A stretch of 64,000 bases of DNA from Asterella californica (Eukaryota; Streptophyta; Marchantiopsida; Marchantiales; Aytoniaceae), in assembly GCA_036924285.1 (NCBI GenBank), contig JAYKYS010000008.1:19949001-20013000 (forward strand), read 5' to 3'. The notes beneath the pieces are model-generated. The model did no database searches and had not been told where the DNA came from. It saw only the letters and a list, made by a program, of their open reading frames with translations. This document shows, one piece after another, positions 42,870-56,657 of this stretch. A program made the position numbers and the translations under genes. Each line of letters begins with the position of its first letter. The stretch's first letter is position 1.

Positions 42870-45560
42870 TATCGGTCCTCTCCTTACAAGACTGTATTGG
42901 AATTCCGAAAGGGCTACCCACATATATGCGGATGTTTACCTGCCGACCTCAAGAAAGAGTTAGTCGATCACAATGATTCACCATTTTGTGGGAAGTTCAA
43001 TCATACAACCAATATGATAAATCTGCTTCTCGTGTCACCGCCGAGGAGATTTAGCCAACAGTGTCCACTGAGATGACAAAATTTACATGATCAGATGGCT
43101 GAAGCATTCAAACCATACGGCAAGATACAAACTAGAGATGCTCATCAAACAAGTAGTCAACTAGGAAGTGAGCACGACCTCGTGAAGCTGTGGAAGAAGT
43201 GAAGTACCATACGAAGTCAACAATTTCACCTACGCTTCCTTCCAGTCGGAATGTTCAAATAGGTACGAGATCCTCGAAGCAAGATTGAGAATCATTTCAA
43301 GTATCGATATGCCAGTTTCTGATGATTGTCAGAATTCTGATGTTGCTACAACCTTTTTCTTGTCGTGAAACAGGAGGGTGGAAAGAAAAGTGTAGGTATG
43401 TTTTAGACAGAATGTCTGATCTGATACTTTTTAACCCCCAGTGTCCATACAAGTAGCCTTGGTAACCCGGAAGATCTCATTTCGCGGGTTGGCTGTCCGT
43501 TACACACAAAATGCTTTTGCAAACATTCCTACGAGGATCGCATCGGTTAAATAAGGACTTTAATCAAAGCTCTCCAAGAGCTTTACACTCTCTAATTCAC
43601 TTCTAAACGATCTGTTAAGTATCGATCGAGAAATGCTGAGACGATGTTTTGGTGGTTCCTTGGAGCAAAATAGCTTATCATCATAAGTACACGGTGAGAG
43701 TCCTCTTCCCGCTTTTATATGGACACTTGGGGGGTTCATGTCGTACAACGCGGATTTTTCGTGAACATGTCTTTTCTCACGGAAGAAAGCAGAAATTTAC
43801 TTCCTCAGTCCCCTGTAGCAACAATCGATCTTCCTCAGCCATTCGAAGTTCGAAATGTCTTCCTCAGTCCCTTGACCTGCTGGCGCCAAATTTGGGTCCC
43901 GGACTAGCGGGTCATAGTCGGCTCACCAGTTTATGAATTACTGTCCAGGCCTGAGTACTGCGTCACGTTACGTGACGTAGTTCGATCATCGGACGTAGTT
44001 CTCGTCGATGTAAGAAGAGGTCGGAGGAAGGCACGGACAGACGGTCAGGATGTGGCAGATCGTGGTCAAAGTGGATTTGCCAGGTCTTGTATGTGTGGCG
44101 GGAACCACGTAGTTTTAAATGAAGCATGGGTGGATACGACGGAAAGACGGTAAAATGGGTTGGCGAAAGGACGAAAGGGGTCGAGTAAACAGAATCAAGT
44201 TGCTCACTTTTGTACTATGTGGACAAAAGCTCTGTATGTCATAAGGTGACAAGAAGTGGGCCAAAGAGAGAGAAATTACACGGAATATTCATAGAATATA
44301 ACTTTGCTCTTAAAACTACAAACCAACGTGGAAAAGGCCTCTTTTCCAAGATCTAAGAATTGATTTGGAGTCATTTGAGTGGATACTGGAGTTGGATTAC
44401 TACAAGCTTGCTTCGGAAAATTGGAAAAGTTAAATGGTTTACGATTTACATTACAGTAATTTCTAAAGTTGTTCCAAATTTTAAAGTGAAGACTCGAGTC
44501 CTAAATTTAGTGCGCATAATAAAATTTATATGAGAAGTTTAGGAACATAGACTGGATATCACATAAATTTATGTGGATATATAGATTTTCTTGAACCTTT
44601 TTATTAAACTTCCTTGGAGATCTTTTTGGATGTAAAGTTTCTTTCATGCATTTACAGTTTATAATATTATGTGCATTCGCAGTGCTATACATTAACGAAA
44701 TATTTTCTTGCTATGTTATAGCAAGAAAATAGAAATTAGAACTGCACCAACGCTGCAGAACCTCTGCTATAGAAATTGAACTTGCACCGGCGCTCGGACA
44801 TAATCGGTTCTCTTTGTGAACTCTACCGGCCAAAACTTTTGATTGTGTGGAAGAAATTCTTTCAACTATTTTTTCTTTTGTTCTTTTATCGATAATTTAT
44901 TGGACATGGCAAAACGGCTAAGACAAGAACAAAGTGCGTAACTCATCCACAAGTGGAGTCACTAGGTAGCAAGACAGTCTGCCGTTTTCGTGTACTTTAC
45001 ACTTAATATAAATATGTTTCTTACATATTTGTGTAGTTTGTAAAAGTCTTACGTAAACGAGCTTAGAAATATCTGAATTGCTGGTTTGATGATGCACAAG
45101 AGACTTGGCAGGCCTATGCAAAAGATAAGCTTGAGTTTTTTAAATTCTTATTGGCTAGCCAAAATGTAAGAATAACTTGTCCAAAACCTTGATCAAAGTG
45201 GAGGTCAAAGAGTTGAGACCATTTGAAGTTCACTGGCTTAGAAAAATTACATAAGATCTTCTGCAGAATGGAGAATTAATGAGATTGTATGAGTGCACCA
45301 TTGCATCATATTCAAACTTCATGAACTTATAATATGTTAGTTGATGAAGCTTCCCACTCTAAATTTCAGCATCAGATGTCATGCAGATGGTAAGTTATTG
45401 ACAAAATTTTGCAAAATTTCAAGGTGAATTCTCAAAATGGAGAAAATTTATAGTTATTTATTTATCCTTTTTATTATAAAAAAATCATTATATACATAAC
45501 ATTGATTGATAGACGGAGATTTTGATCCTCGATTGATTTCTGTCAAACTATTAAGTGTAC
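42870..45560. other. Spacer, no gene recognised
   Basis: Only short frames. It includes the 14-bp hairpin at 44701-44731. Confidence 0.5.
44701..44731. repeat. Perfect hairpin, 14-bp stem, 3-base loop
   Basis: TATTTTCTTGCTAT, loop GTT, ATAGCAAGAAAATA. No flanking terminator-like or gene context. Confidence 0.85.
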
Positions 45561-45589
45561 AATCAACCCTAGAAGAACTCTTTGTATTT

Positions 45590-45832
45590 TGCTGATAACA
45601 TGTGTGAGTCAATAAATATTTAATATCCTTATTTTTTCTAGAAATAATAATTTTAAATAATCTATTTTATAAACAAAAAGAAGAATTCTCAAAAGAATTC
45701 ACTCTTTTTATATAAATACTTCAAAACTCATTTAAAGATTAAAAATAGTCTATTTCAGTTTTATTTATTTACAAAAGATTTGCTAAAAACATTTTCAAAC
45801 TATCCTATTTTTCCTTGCACTCGTTTCTAACA
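45590..45832 (+). repeat. 243-bp LTR-like dispersed repeat, copy 2
   Basis: TGCTGATAACA...TTTCTAACA, partner of 30372-30613. It contains a TATATAAATA motif near 45708, as an LTR promoter would. Divergence from copy 1 is clearly high, so both are old. Confidence 0.55.
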
Positions 45833-45869
45833 GAAAACCGTTAGTGAAACCTCCAAGAGAATGAATACT

Positions 45870-46700
45870 TAATGGTCGCTCTAGTAGTTCGAGGTCCTTG
45901 ATAACTTTGTAAGCCGGTCTGTCTCTCATCCAGGAGTACCTCAAATGACTAGGATTACTAGTGCAGCATAATTACAATGATTCAGTTACACCCATGTTCA
46001 CTTTACTCAACTCTTTGACCTGTATGGTCACATCGTTTCTATAGCGTTCCTGCAAACAAGTTCTAATCTTCTAATCCCACCCACAACATCGCATCGCATA
46101 ATACTCAAGGACTTCCAAGGTCTCCAATGCTCACTTTATTCAAAGATATGAAAATGAGAGTCTCTTCCACCCTCTCAACTCCTCCTTATATACTCCACAA
46201 TTTCTTACCATGATAATTTTCACTAAGTTACATTATCTCATGGTAAGTAGGAAATCCAAAATATTAAAACTTCTAAAGACTACTAAGACTTTAAGAATGA
46301 TATACACATTACTTGTTCTATTTTACTAAAGTAAAAGATTCTCCTACTTTAGCTTTTCCAAAGTGTTAACTTTCTGTACTATCTAGTAGGAAGACGACAA
46401 CAAACTAATACGTCTTTTGAGGAGCATCTTTAGATATTTGTGCATGACTTTGCGTCATGCATCCAATCAGCAATGACCAACAAAGATACATACTTCTTGG
46501 AAGTATATTTGGAGCTCCGTACTTGTCATGTAGTGCCATAGTGAAACCTCTAATAGTTTCCTCAACTTAGTTATAACTATCTCAGCTAGTTATGTCTAGT
46601 TTTGATAACTCTAGATTTGGATCTTTGAACTAGAGTAACCTATAAGATAGTCATATCTAACGAATGTAATTTAAGCAACCCACTCACCTTTTTGAAATGG
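45870..46700 (-). repeat. Probable 3' LTR region of Ty3 fragment D
   Basis: Located directly downstream of the pol fragment D on the minus strand. It has a TATATAAGG TATA box (minus strand, about 46186-46195) after a purine-rich GAGAGTC-like leader, and AGTTATAACTAAG, which also occurs in the LTR of element C. The ends were not found. Confidence 0.4.
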
Positions 46701-47700
46701 CTATAACTTCATTTTGTTCTTCACCAAGCATTTGTCATAGCTCTTCTTCTGTTGTAGCTGAGCCACCTCAATTTGTTGAACTACATCGTCTCTATTCTCC
46801 TCCAGCTCCAACAAGGTTTCTCTCTTTTCTTTCTTAGCTGTTGGGTCACCCTTTCTCTTCAATCTAGCTTGCAAGGTCTGAAAGGTGGTTAAGTTGAACT
46901 GGATTGGTAATTTGGATTCCAATCCATACACCATCTTGAAAAGAGAATATCTCGTAGACGTCTCCACTGTTGTACGATATTCTCATAAAATCGCATGAAG
47001 ACGTTTGTCTTAGTTGTGTTTGACCCTTTCCATGTCAACATCCTTTGCTAACATTTGACTAAAGTTTGTCACCTCTACCAAACCGTTTGAACTAGATTTA
47101 TATGAAATAGTGACCCTCTAAGAAGTGGAGAAGAGTATGCACATAGCAGTAGTTATACCGCTCACAAATTTTTGACCCCTATAAGAAACTAACTACTCCA
47201 AACTAACGTTCTACCCACCTCGACTTCTTCAATAGCTACAAGAGGTCTAGCTTCTACCCACTTTGTAAAGTAATCTGTGCCTACAACAATATACTTATTG
47301 TTGCGAGGGGTGCGATTCAAAGGTCCAACAAAATCTATTCTCCATTTCTCGAAAGATCCAAGAACCGGAATACACTTAAGAGGAGTAGAAACAATGGATT
47401 TGATAGCGAAAGCTTGACAAACATCACATGTTTTACAATACATCAAGCAATCTCTAAACATCTCCTTCCAGTGATATCATGTGTCAAGTATCTTGTGGAC
47501 TGTCAACTTGCATGTAATATGTCATCCACATATTGGACCGTCATGAAATTCTTCTATGACTTGTAGAGATTCTTCCTTGCTCACAGCTCTTCTCAAGACT
47601 CCATCAACTCCTTCACGAAATGTGTAAGGTTGACTTCGCTTTACCCAAGCCTTCTTCTCTCTAGTAGACATCTCGTCTAGATGAACGTCTTCTTACCTAC
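46701..47700 (-). pseudogene. Ty3 fragment D: integrase, related to element C
   Basis: Minus-strand frames at 47690-47189 and 46967-46701 encode the integrase zinc site (EFHDGPICG...CKTCDVCQAF), FEKWRIDFVGPLNRTPR with Trp intact, TDYFTKWVEARPL, and a later TRYSLFKMVYGLESKLPIQF and KSYDK. They are highly similar to element C in the same positions. The central part is frameshifted and stops occur. It keeps TGG where C and B have TGA. Confidence 0.85.
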
Positions 47701-50700
47701 GGTAACCTAGTTGTAGAGAGATACATCAAGACTTTGGATTAACTCGATGAAATCTTAGTGTCCTCACTACCCAATCTATCAAACTTTGTTTCAGTTTCTA
47801 CTGACCTAATATGACTCTAAGTATAACACACGTGCACCACACAACACAATTGGGCGTTCAATCTTAACCTAAGTACGAGAAAGATCTATATATGATAAAC
47901 ATAAGCTTTAGCTCACAAGAGTATCTTCAAGAAAGTTCCGCCTTGAAATCCCAAGTCGTTTGTTTCAAGATCAACCAATAGATGTAGGTGAAATCACTCT
48001 TCTCTTTCAGATCTCATCACGTTGTAATCTGAACTTCGACAACCTCTTGCTCCCAACTCGAACTTCCAACTGAGGTCAAACTTCATCGGAAATTCCCTTC
48101 AGTTCTACTCTTTGAAATTTTAGCTTCAATCTTCTTTCTCATTGGTTCATTTTTTACAAATCAAATTTATCCAAATTCTAAAGACGATTTTGAGGTTTCG
48201 GAGGTCTTCCTGGAGATCATCAGCGGATTGTGAGATCTCGTTAGAAAGCTCTCGAGTTGGCCTACAATATGGAGAGGAAGGTCGATCAATTTGGAGCTCT
48301 GAGCAGGGTGTTATGATCCTTCAAAGTCGGGGGATTTGTTCAATACTCTGAGTCACATTTTTGAGTGTCCAGACAGTTTGAGTGATGATCTTTCGATATT
48401 GTAAAGGGGATTGGATAGTGCACGTCGTGCTTGTTGCACTGATGTAAAATAGTCTTGTGTTTGGGTTGGATTTGATCTCAAAATGGTCGTTGAAGTTGGT
48501 TATAACAGTTGAGAGATAAAAGTAAAACCGTTTTGCTTGGATTCAAGAATTGAGATGAGATGGAATATCTGAACAAAAATTTCTAGGATTGGAGTTCGTC
48601 TTATCAATTTACTACATTTGAAATTTCAGCTCATTTGATTAAGAGAAAGTGTTGGGGTCGTGGATTGAGGTATGTAAAGCTCATAAGTTAGCATAGACGA
48701 AAGGTTTGGATCATTTTGGACAATTGGTTTGGGGTGACTGGAAAAGGTTCTCAAGGATTTTCCATTGACACTAAGAACATAGGATTATTAGCTGCAAGTG
48801 AAAGTTATAGTCTAAAAAAGTTTTAATTACAAAGATTTTACTTCAAATGTATTACTAATGGAAAAATCAGATGAGATTTATTGCTTTCAAAGATTGAAGA
48901 AATTATCTGACATCAGAAAAATAAAAAATAATAGAAATGAAAATAGTTTGTTTTTCATGTACTTTAATATTTAATATATTATATATTCTTACTATATATT
49001 TTTTTAATATTTATATTATATATAATTTATTTTTAGTTTATTTAAAAAAATTTATTTTTGCATAATATTAATATTTTATTAGATTTATTTTATGTCGGTG
49101 AAATATTTATCGAGGTCACAAACCTTTGTTATGATAGAGAATGGAATTCACGAACTCCATGGAAAATCCCTCTCCCTTTAACTTAGGCCTTGTGAGTCAA
49201 AGGCATCCATTATCTTCATGGATGCCTTACACCCTCAACTATGTTACTTCCATGAACTTCATCAAAATCTTTGTGACGTTGCATTTGCTTTTGAATAATT
49301 TGGTGTTGTCATGGTTGTGCATGTGTTTATCTTATGACTTGGATGTACTTGAGTTTCACAAGCTTCCCTCCATAATTCTCATATTCCTTTTTGAAGTGAC
49401 ATTAATAGTCTAGTAGCTTCATCGATGTACCACCCAACAACCTATCACTTGAGAAACTAAGTATTTCTCGTGTCTACCAAGGTTTAGAATTACTAGTCCG
49501 TTTAAAAGAGATATTGATATTTTCATGAACTTCATTGGCATCTCTACGAGAAACATTACTCGCGAATTTATGTTTTACTGTATTTTTTGTCGCACATAAC
49601 CTAAACAGACATATGTCTAGTTTAGCTAAAATTAATAAATTGCCATCCTAATCTCCTCGCTTCGGTTCATTGTGCAAAAACCAGAACTTATGATATTCGA
49701 GATGTTTTAAACAGTTCAGTAGTTCTGTCTTATTACTTGAGAAAGAAATTATTCTTCATGAATTTTGTTGAAATGGTAATCGACAAATGAAATGTAGACA
49801 TATACAACTTTTTCTTTTTGTATGAACATGCTGGATCAGACATTAAAATCTCAAAAGTTAACTAAGAGTTTTCTTTTCGAGTAGCAGGTCTCCAGTTGTT
49901 ACTCGGGTTGTTATTAACTGTTGTTTATTATTATTATTATTTGGACTTTATTCTGTTTATTGTCATTGTAGAATAAGATAAAAATAATTATTCATAATAT
50001 TTTATTCATATTTTGTTTTTGTTTTGTTTTGTTCTAAATGTTTTTGAGAATTTAGTTCGACTAAAATTACTTTTTAAATTACTTTACACTACATTGAAAA
50101 TTTATTGATTTTTGATTTTTGACTGCAACCGCGTAGGATGAGAAATAAAGTGCATGTGTGGCCCTAACGCAACCATATTGTCTTGGATGGTACATTTGTT
50201 TCTGAATAAATAGCTTTAAAAAGTTTATTTTGACATTTAGAATCTTTTCGGGTCTCTCTATGTCCACTCATTTGGACATACAGGCAACTCCAGTTAATAT
50301 CAAGGTGTCTCTCGGATCTCCTACTAGATAACATGCGGACAACTAGATAATTTTTCTCTTTATGTTCATTTGAGTTATGTGATTTCCTTCCAATAACCCT
50401 AGTAAACTCAAGTACTGGTTTATTAAGTAGATTTGTTCCTCACCTCAACCCTATGTCGGTTGAGGTGAAGGTTGAAGAATAGATATACTCTAGTAGTAGT
50501 AGCTGTTTGCATTTGAGTAATTCGCGTAGTAATTGGTATAGGAATCCATCAACAGACCAATATTATACGAGGCGTCTTCCTTGCATATTCCACCTCGTCC
50601 ATATTCTGATGGAGGAGGCATATAGGCAAGGGTTTAATTTATTACCAAAGGCTATAAAGTAAACTGCTAAGGGAACGTGATGTGTTTTGGGATTATCCTC

Positions 50701-53539
50701 CCGCATATGTAGTTTCGGGAGTGCATTTTTCAGCGCTCTCTTTATGGGTTACTTTTGAGTCTTTCTGGATCTCCAGGTCAAACTATAACTTAATATTAAG
50801 ACTACTTTGATATATCAGCTTGGTGGAGAACACTTTTCCAGTAACAGTAAGCGAGCAAAAGTTCCCCGAGGTCGAACTTGCATGCATATTTTATATTCAT
50901 CTCTTTCTCGTTCACGTCACACCAACTCACATATGAGTGACACACAAGTTAATCTCCTACTTGAAATAAAAGGAAACAAGAACCAATGCTACTCACAAAC
51001 AGATGAGCGAAGATATAAGAGTACGTACTCATGCAAAGGGGCAAGGCAGTGTTCGGTGCAAGGACAACTCAATTGTCGTAATGTCTCAAGGACTACATTG
51101 TAAAATGGATTGAGAATGTTCTCAACCTTAGAGGGGTAGTTTTTGACCGGATGGCGACAAAGGCAAGTGAAAGGTAGAGATTTATCCAAAGGCTGTCTAG
51201 TCGACAGATAAGCACACATAAGGACACACGTGGTTGGCGCAGGGTAATTCCTGCCGACTGCACTAGCTTGTAGTGAACTACATTCCTTGTACAGAGCGCT
51301 TCAGAGTTGAGACAAGATGCGGGGAATCGTGGTACGAAGGTCTAATGCGATAAATTCGTACTGTTTTATACACAAAGAAAGGAATTAAACTGCAAAAGTG
51401 CCCAAAAGTACGGCAGAGTATCCAATGTAGATGCATCAAGGATACCGGAAAGAAACAATAAAATCAAAACTGAGAGGAGGCTTCTGGTGATTTTCAAAAC
51501 ACCTATACTGTAGTAGTATTAAGGCGACTAATATTTGTCAGTCAATAAGTGGTGCTCTCACCACAAACTTGAAGGAGAAGCTTCGTTCTTTCGTCCAAAA
51601 TTGGATGAAATAGACCTGTTAAACGTATGCAACAGTTATTCCATGACGAGCGAGAACCAAAAGTAGTGGCAGCAGAGAAAAGAGAACGGGTTCTAGAGGG
51701 CTCTATGAACTCGATAGAACTTGATATACCTCTCCACTAGGATACCCAAGCAGTTGCATGAAGTGGAGAGAAGAGTCAAAGAAGTAGCATTCGGCCGGTT
51801 TGCTTCCGATGTGATTGTTCAAAATAAGATCGAACAAAATTGAAAACGAACCGTATAGAAACGGACAGTTTTCTAAAGTCCAAAATCGAACTAAACCGAA
51901 CCATATTATTTCTTATAAACAATTTTGGAATCCAACCATCAACAACTGCCTAACACACAAGAACTGCTGAAATCAATTTTTGCATGGATTAGCTGTAACC
52001 TCTTCTAACAATCTGCTTTGTTCGATTTTGAACAGGACCATTCAAGATAAGATAGTTTATCAGCAGAAAGGGAAGGGCAACAGTGGAAGACGCAGTCGAG
52101 AATCGAGGAGTCTGTATTCCGAAGCAGCTGGCTCGAGAATCCAAGTGCTAGGGTAAACTAACAACTTAAGAAAGATGTTTGATCCGTAAGCAAAAGTACT
52201 ACGAAAACGAGATCAACGCGAGGGAAAAGTTCGAGGCATATAAGATAAGAGGGAGCATCGTACTCTAAGGATTGTAACTTATAGACGGGAATTTCATGAG
52301 CGAGGGGAAATCATGAGCTGAGGGCAAGGAATCTGGATATGGAGATCATTACCCAAAAATAGCTCTGAAGAATTGAATATACAGGACTAGACTCTGGGCT
52401 AGATTCCACTATGACAGGGTTCATCGTTTCCTGGCGAGGATCCGTGGGAAACTGATGTTTCTTCCAACAACTCTATATGAAGCATTGATGCCAGTCCTTG
52501 CCTTAGGTGAGTGACATGTGCGTTGAGGCCTCTCCGCATTAAGAAGGTATATCTGCGCTGTCATTCATCAGTAGTGTGCGATCAAATAAAGCCGGAGGGT
52601 TAGAGATTCTGAAGTTGATCCATCCTGCTTGTCGAAATTTAGGGGAGAAGATTGCAGAGAGAAGTCATTCGAGTAGAAGATGGTGATAGTAGGTAGGGTT
52701 TCCTAGTGACTGAACTATAGTTTCTATTTGACGAGGCAGAGAGAAGCATAATGAGAATATGACAGTTTGGAGAGAACAAGAACTAAAGCAGAGTAAATTG
52801 AGTTACGGACCTTTGACTGGACACGAGATATCTGAGAAAGAAAATGCGATTCGCTCAAGTACTAGTAATAGGCTGAGCATCCCATTTCTGATATGAAGCT
52901 ACTTCTTCTATGCCTCCTTTCGAGTAGCATTGTACTTCTCCTAAGAGACTTGAGCAGTTCCGATTCTTTCCTAGCTTTCGTCGTCAGTCGTTCGGCTACT
53001 TAGTAAGCTAGACATTAAGCGACTGGAGAGCGAATCTCTAACTTCTGCTTTTGTAAGGTCCGTTTGCAAACACTTCTCTTACTCCACTGCCAATCAATGC
53101 CTTTGAAGTGGTTTCTCTGAGTCTGATTCCGTAATGACAAGGAAGTAAGCAGCGGATACTACATGCTCCGGCCTAAAATGATTGCAATGATATTCTTTTA
53201 GGCAAAATGGTTCCTACCACAGTGGTGATACTACTACTGAAAGTTATGTTTCTTCAGACAGGAAAGGAAAGAAGTAACTAATTCAACCTTCCTGCTTCAG
53301 TAGAACAGTAACAACTCTTGCTGTGTTAATAGTACGAGTAAACAACGAAGAACTCACTGGTACTGTAGAGTAGAATGTCCCCTCCGTAAGCAAATATGTC
53401 TCAAGCTGTTTATACCAAGAAAAGTAACTATATCCGGGAGCAGAAGGCCAGACTAGTAAAATCCTAACCATCACATATCACTAGTCTGGGCTTTTGGTCC
53501 CAGATTATATTTCTTAGTCCTCCTCATCTGCTGACTACA
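47701..53539. other. AT-rich spacer, no gene recognised
   Basis: It holds an almost pure A/T stretch (about 48950-49090) and AT-rich low-complexity runs (49920-50070). Only short frames without motifs are present. Confidence 0.5.
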
Positions 53540-53549
53540 CTGTAATAAC

Positions 53550-53922
53550 CAGAAATTTGCTTGATCATACTCCCAATAGGTTCCGTGAGCTTGATCATAC
53601 CCCTCTTAATGTTTTCTGACTTGATCACACCCTGACTGGCTATTGCCTGTCAAACCGGTCACTTTGTGATGTTATTCAGATGTGAGACTGCACATATTAG
53701 AGGAATGACAATATGGATAGTCTAACGCGTCCTTAATGTCAAATATTTTAAATTACAGTGATATTTAGTTGAGGTTGAAAGTACTAAAATCATGAACCAA
53801 TAGATAAGATGACTGGTTCGACTGTCAATAATCCGTCAGGGGTATGATCAAGCAACCAAATGTTAAGAGGGGTATGATCAAGCTCACGGAACGTACTGGG
53901 GGTATGATCAAGCAAATTTCTG
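53550..53922. mobile_element. 373-bp TIR element with 10-bp TSD (Mutator-like MITE)
   Basis: The left end CAGAAATTTGCTTGATCATAC and the right end in inverse are matched for roughly 95 bp. Each TIR contains three spaced TTGATCATAC/TTGATCACAC words. CTGTAATAAC lies directly outside both ends (53540-53549 and 53923-53932), a perfect 10-bp target-site duplication. A 9-10 bp duplication and long TIRs point to the Mutator superfamily. No coding capacity. The centre is AT-rich. The perfect duplication suggests fairly recent insertion. Confidence 0.9.
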
Positions 53923-54371
53923 CTGTAATAACAGTACAGTATTTTATAGTATCACGTACAGTACGTGTTTCATGTTCCTGGTTTAACTAACTGCACATCC
54001 GAATCTGTCCCATTCCAGATGCTGCATTTCTTTTCGCTCTAAATCCTGCCTGCCTTCTCGGGTTCAGCTTTCTCCTTGGCTCCTAAATTGGCTCCGAGGC
54101 ACAGAACGGTGTAATCTACATGTAAATATACAGAACCTCCAATGGCCAATACATGTTGTACCACTTCATTTTCTGCTTGTGTGCCACACAACAGCTCCCT
54201 TCTGATAAAATCAAGCTTCTGAAGCTGAAGAAGTAGTATTTCTTGAAATCCAATTTGGCAAGTTTTGGACCGGTTTTACAATAACCGGATCTTGTGCAAT
54301 AAGAATCGGAGCAAGTATCCACATCGTCTAATGCTCGCGTTTCCCTTAGAGGGAGCAGGCCAATGCGTGAT

Positions 54372-54373
<2 letters not shown>

Positions 54374-54418
<45 letters not shown>
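54374..54418. repeat. GA microsatellite
   Basis: Uninterrupted AG repeat of about 22 units. It is flanked by two near-copies of CCAATGCGTGATATA (54360 and 54419), so the flank is duplicated together with a short GA run after the second copy. Confidence 0.95.
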
Positions 54419-54419
<1 letters not shown>

Positions 54420-54420
<1 letters not shown>

Positions 54421-56657
54421 AATGCGTCATATACGAGAGAGAGACGGGAAAAACTTAAATGGGGTATTGAAATTGAGCTTCAACTGGTTGATGCATCAGG
54501 TAGAGGACGTACGTACAGACTCCAGAGGATAAGGGGACAAGGGAGTTGAAGGGACAGTACTGTAATTAGTCTCCAGCAAATTCGGAGGGAGTTATAGCCA
54601 AATAAGCAGAATGAACAAATTGCAGTACGGGCGACGCCATTGATTCGGCTGCACATCGCTCTGGTCTGTCGCTTCCGCTAGTGGAGTGAGAGTCAAAACA
54701 CAAATCTCTTTTCGCCTGGGCTTAGCAGAGTCACTCTTTTTGTTCTCTTGCCTCGATGGCGCTTTCAGCTTCCGGCCTGTTCTGAGTTTTGTTCCCCAAC
54801 AATGTAGGAATCAAACTTGCAGGGAGATTTTCCCAGTTTAAAAATGTTCATTGCGATCGAAGAGCGGTGCAATTTGGTACGAAAGAAGAGAAGAGGAGAG
54901 GTGGGACCTGGCAGGACAGGGCAACCCTGCGGAAAGAAAGAACAGAAGGCTTTACTTGCGCGAGGGCAGAAAATCGGGGAGCCCTCAACGCTGAAATGAA
55001 CCAGCAACAAGTGTAAAAGCAAGTCGCACGGGACTTGTGCAGCTTTTCCAACCTGGAGCAGCAGTGGCCTTGTCGAATATGGTACACTGCGGTTCGAAAA
55101 TGAAAAGGAATTAGTGCAGAGCGGATCAGCAGAGCCCGAATATAAAAGCTTCGAACTTTGTGCGGTGGACCGCATGATGGATGGGTTTGAGATTGGAGCA
55201 ACCACAGCCAGAATCGTACTGGACCGAGTCTCAGTGCAGTGGGAATGTCCAAAACTGAGGTCCCTCTTGTGGGAATTGACTTAAATACTTCTTTCCTTTC
55301 GAAACTAATACTATATTACTTCCTGAAAAGGTTTCCAGGAATCTATGGTGCAAACGGACGGGATATCGCTTTAAGGTACTCGATTTGGAGGTATATGAGG
55401 AGCCCGAGCTCAACATTTCAGGAGAATCTAGAACCCTAGTCTCGGGCTCCCTACGTGCCGTCCTACAACAAATCTTATCATATAATCCCAACTTCCACTG
55501 TGTAGTTCTAGCCTCAGCCCTCCCCATCTTACACATCTGAGAGCCTTGTGTGGCCAAATCCAACGACGCTGGCAACGACAATTCTGAGCACTGTAGCAAG
55601 TATTATGAGCTCTACTGAAAGCTACGTGCTTTTTTGCGTCCCTCGTCCTGGGGCCACCGTCTTCATCAGCCTCACTGCGCTCGCACGGATTGCAGAGACT
55701 ACCACGCTTCTGCTGTTCTCAGCTCGTCATCTGTACAAAATAGTTCATTAAGAGGGTCATACTGCTCCAGGGTGTATATTTCTGATGGTATAGACCCACA
55801 ATCCCGTGCTGATTTCCTAGCCTTTAGTCGTCATTGGGGTTCATCATAGATCAGACTCTGAATCCCTTCTAGTACTGCACTGATCAGTGTTGCTTGAAGC
55901 ATTCTGCTCTGGGAGTGCAGCTCAGAAGTGACTGTTGTTCGTGTATAATCTACTGAGTTTCTCTGGGTGGATCTGCACCTGGCCTTCAAGAACTTCTGTT
56001 CTCATTTACGTAAGACTCAGAGTCAGTTGGCAGACCGTAAGTGAAGTACGATGTAACGGCAATAATAGTCATTCATGTGAGAATTGAGTTAGAACATTCA
56101 GCGTGACGTGCCCGAGATGTCTATTGCTCGAGTCTCACCGTTTTTGTCCGCTATTTAGGATATTATTGGAGCTGTCACTGGATCACCTCACAGGCGGACC
56201 CAAAAGGAGTACCGTGGCAGAAATCGGATGTAGTTCAAGTAAACATTACAATGGATAAAGAGAGGGTAGATCTGACACTGATGAATTTGTTTCTAGTTCC
56301 TGAGTCAAAGGAGAGGGATTACCGACTTATAGAAGCAAAGTTCACAGCATCGCATCTTGAGATGCTCCTGTAAATGTGAGGGCTTGAGAGAGTCTTGCAA
56401 GCAGAGAAGCTAGCATTTTGGAAGTGTTCTAATTTCTTGGAGTTGAAGTTGCAATTGAAGCGTTCATGGCCAAAAGCATGGTGCCGAGGAAGAATTAATT
56501 GCCAGGAGACGTACTTCTTCGCGATTTCTGGTTCCACGCCAAGCTTCACAAGCAAAAATGCAGAGAAGTCAGTGAACTCCACGTACGATTCCGGTCCTCA
56601 GCATGTCACGAGCGTGAGGCCACAGGAAGGAGCAGAGCCATGACTTGAGGAGAAGAC
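54420..56657 (+). promoter_or_regulatory. Upstream region of the GRAS gene
   Basis: TATAAAAG at 55141-55148 is a good TATA box on the gene strand and would place transcription start near 55175, giving a leader of about 1.5 kb or one with an intron. No other convincing TATA lies closer to the ATG. At 56640-56648 there is ATG-ACT-TGA, a two-codon upstream ORF ending 9 nt before the GRAS start. No protein-coding homology seen in the short frames of this stretch. Confidence 0.45.

Noticed and set aside
54116..54430. Frame with Leu-Ser repeats
   Set aside because: The repeat is only the GA microsatellite translated; no conserved protein sequence flanks it.
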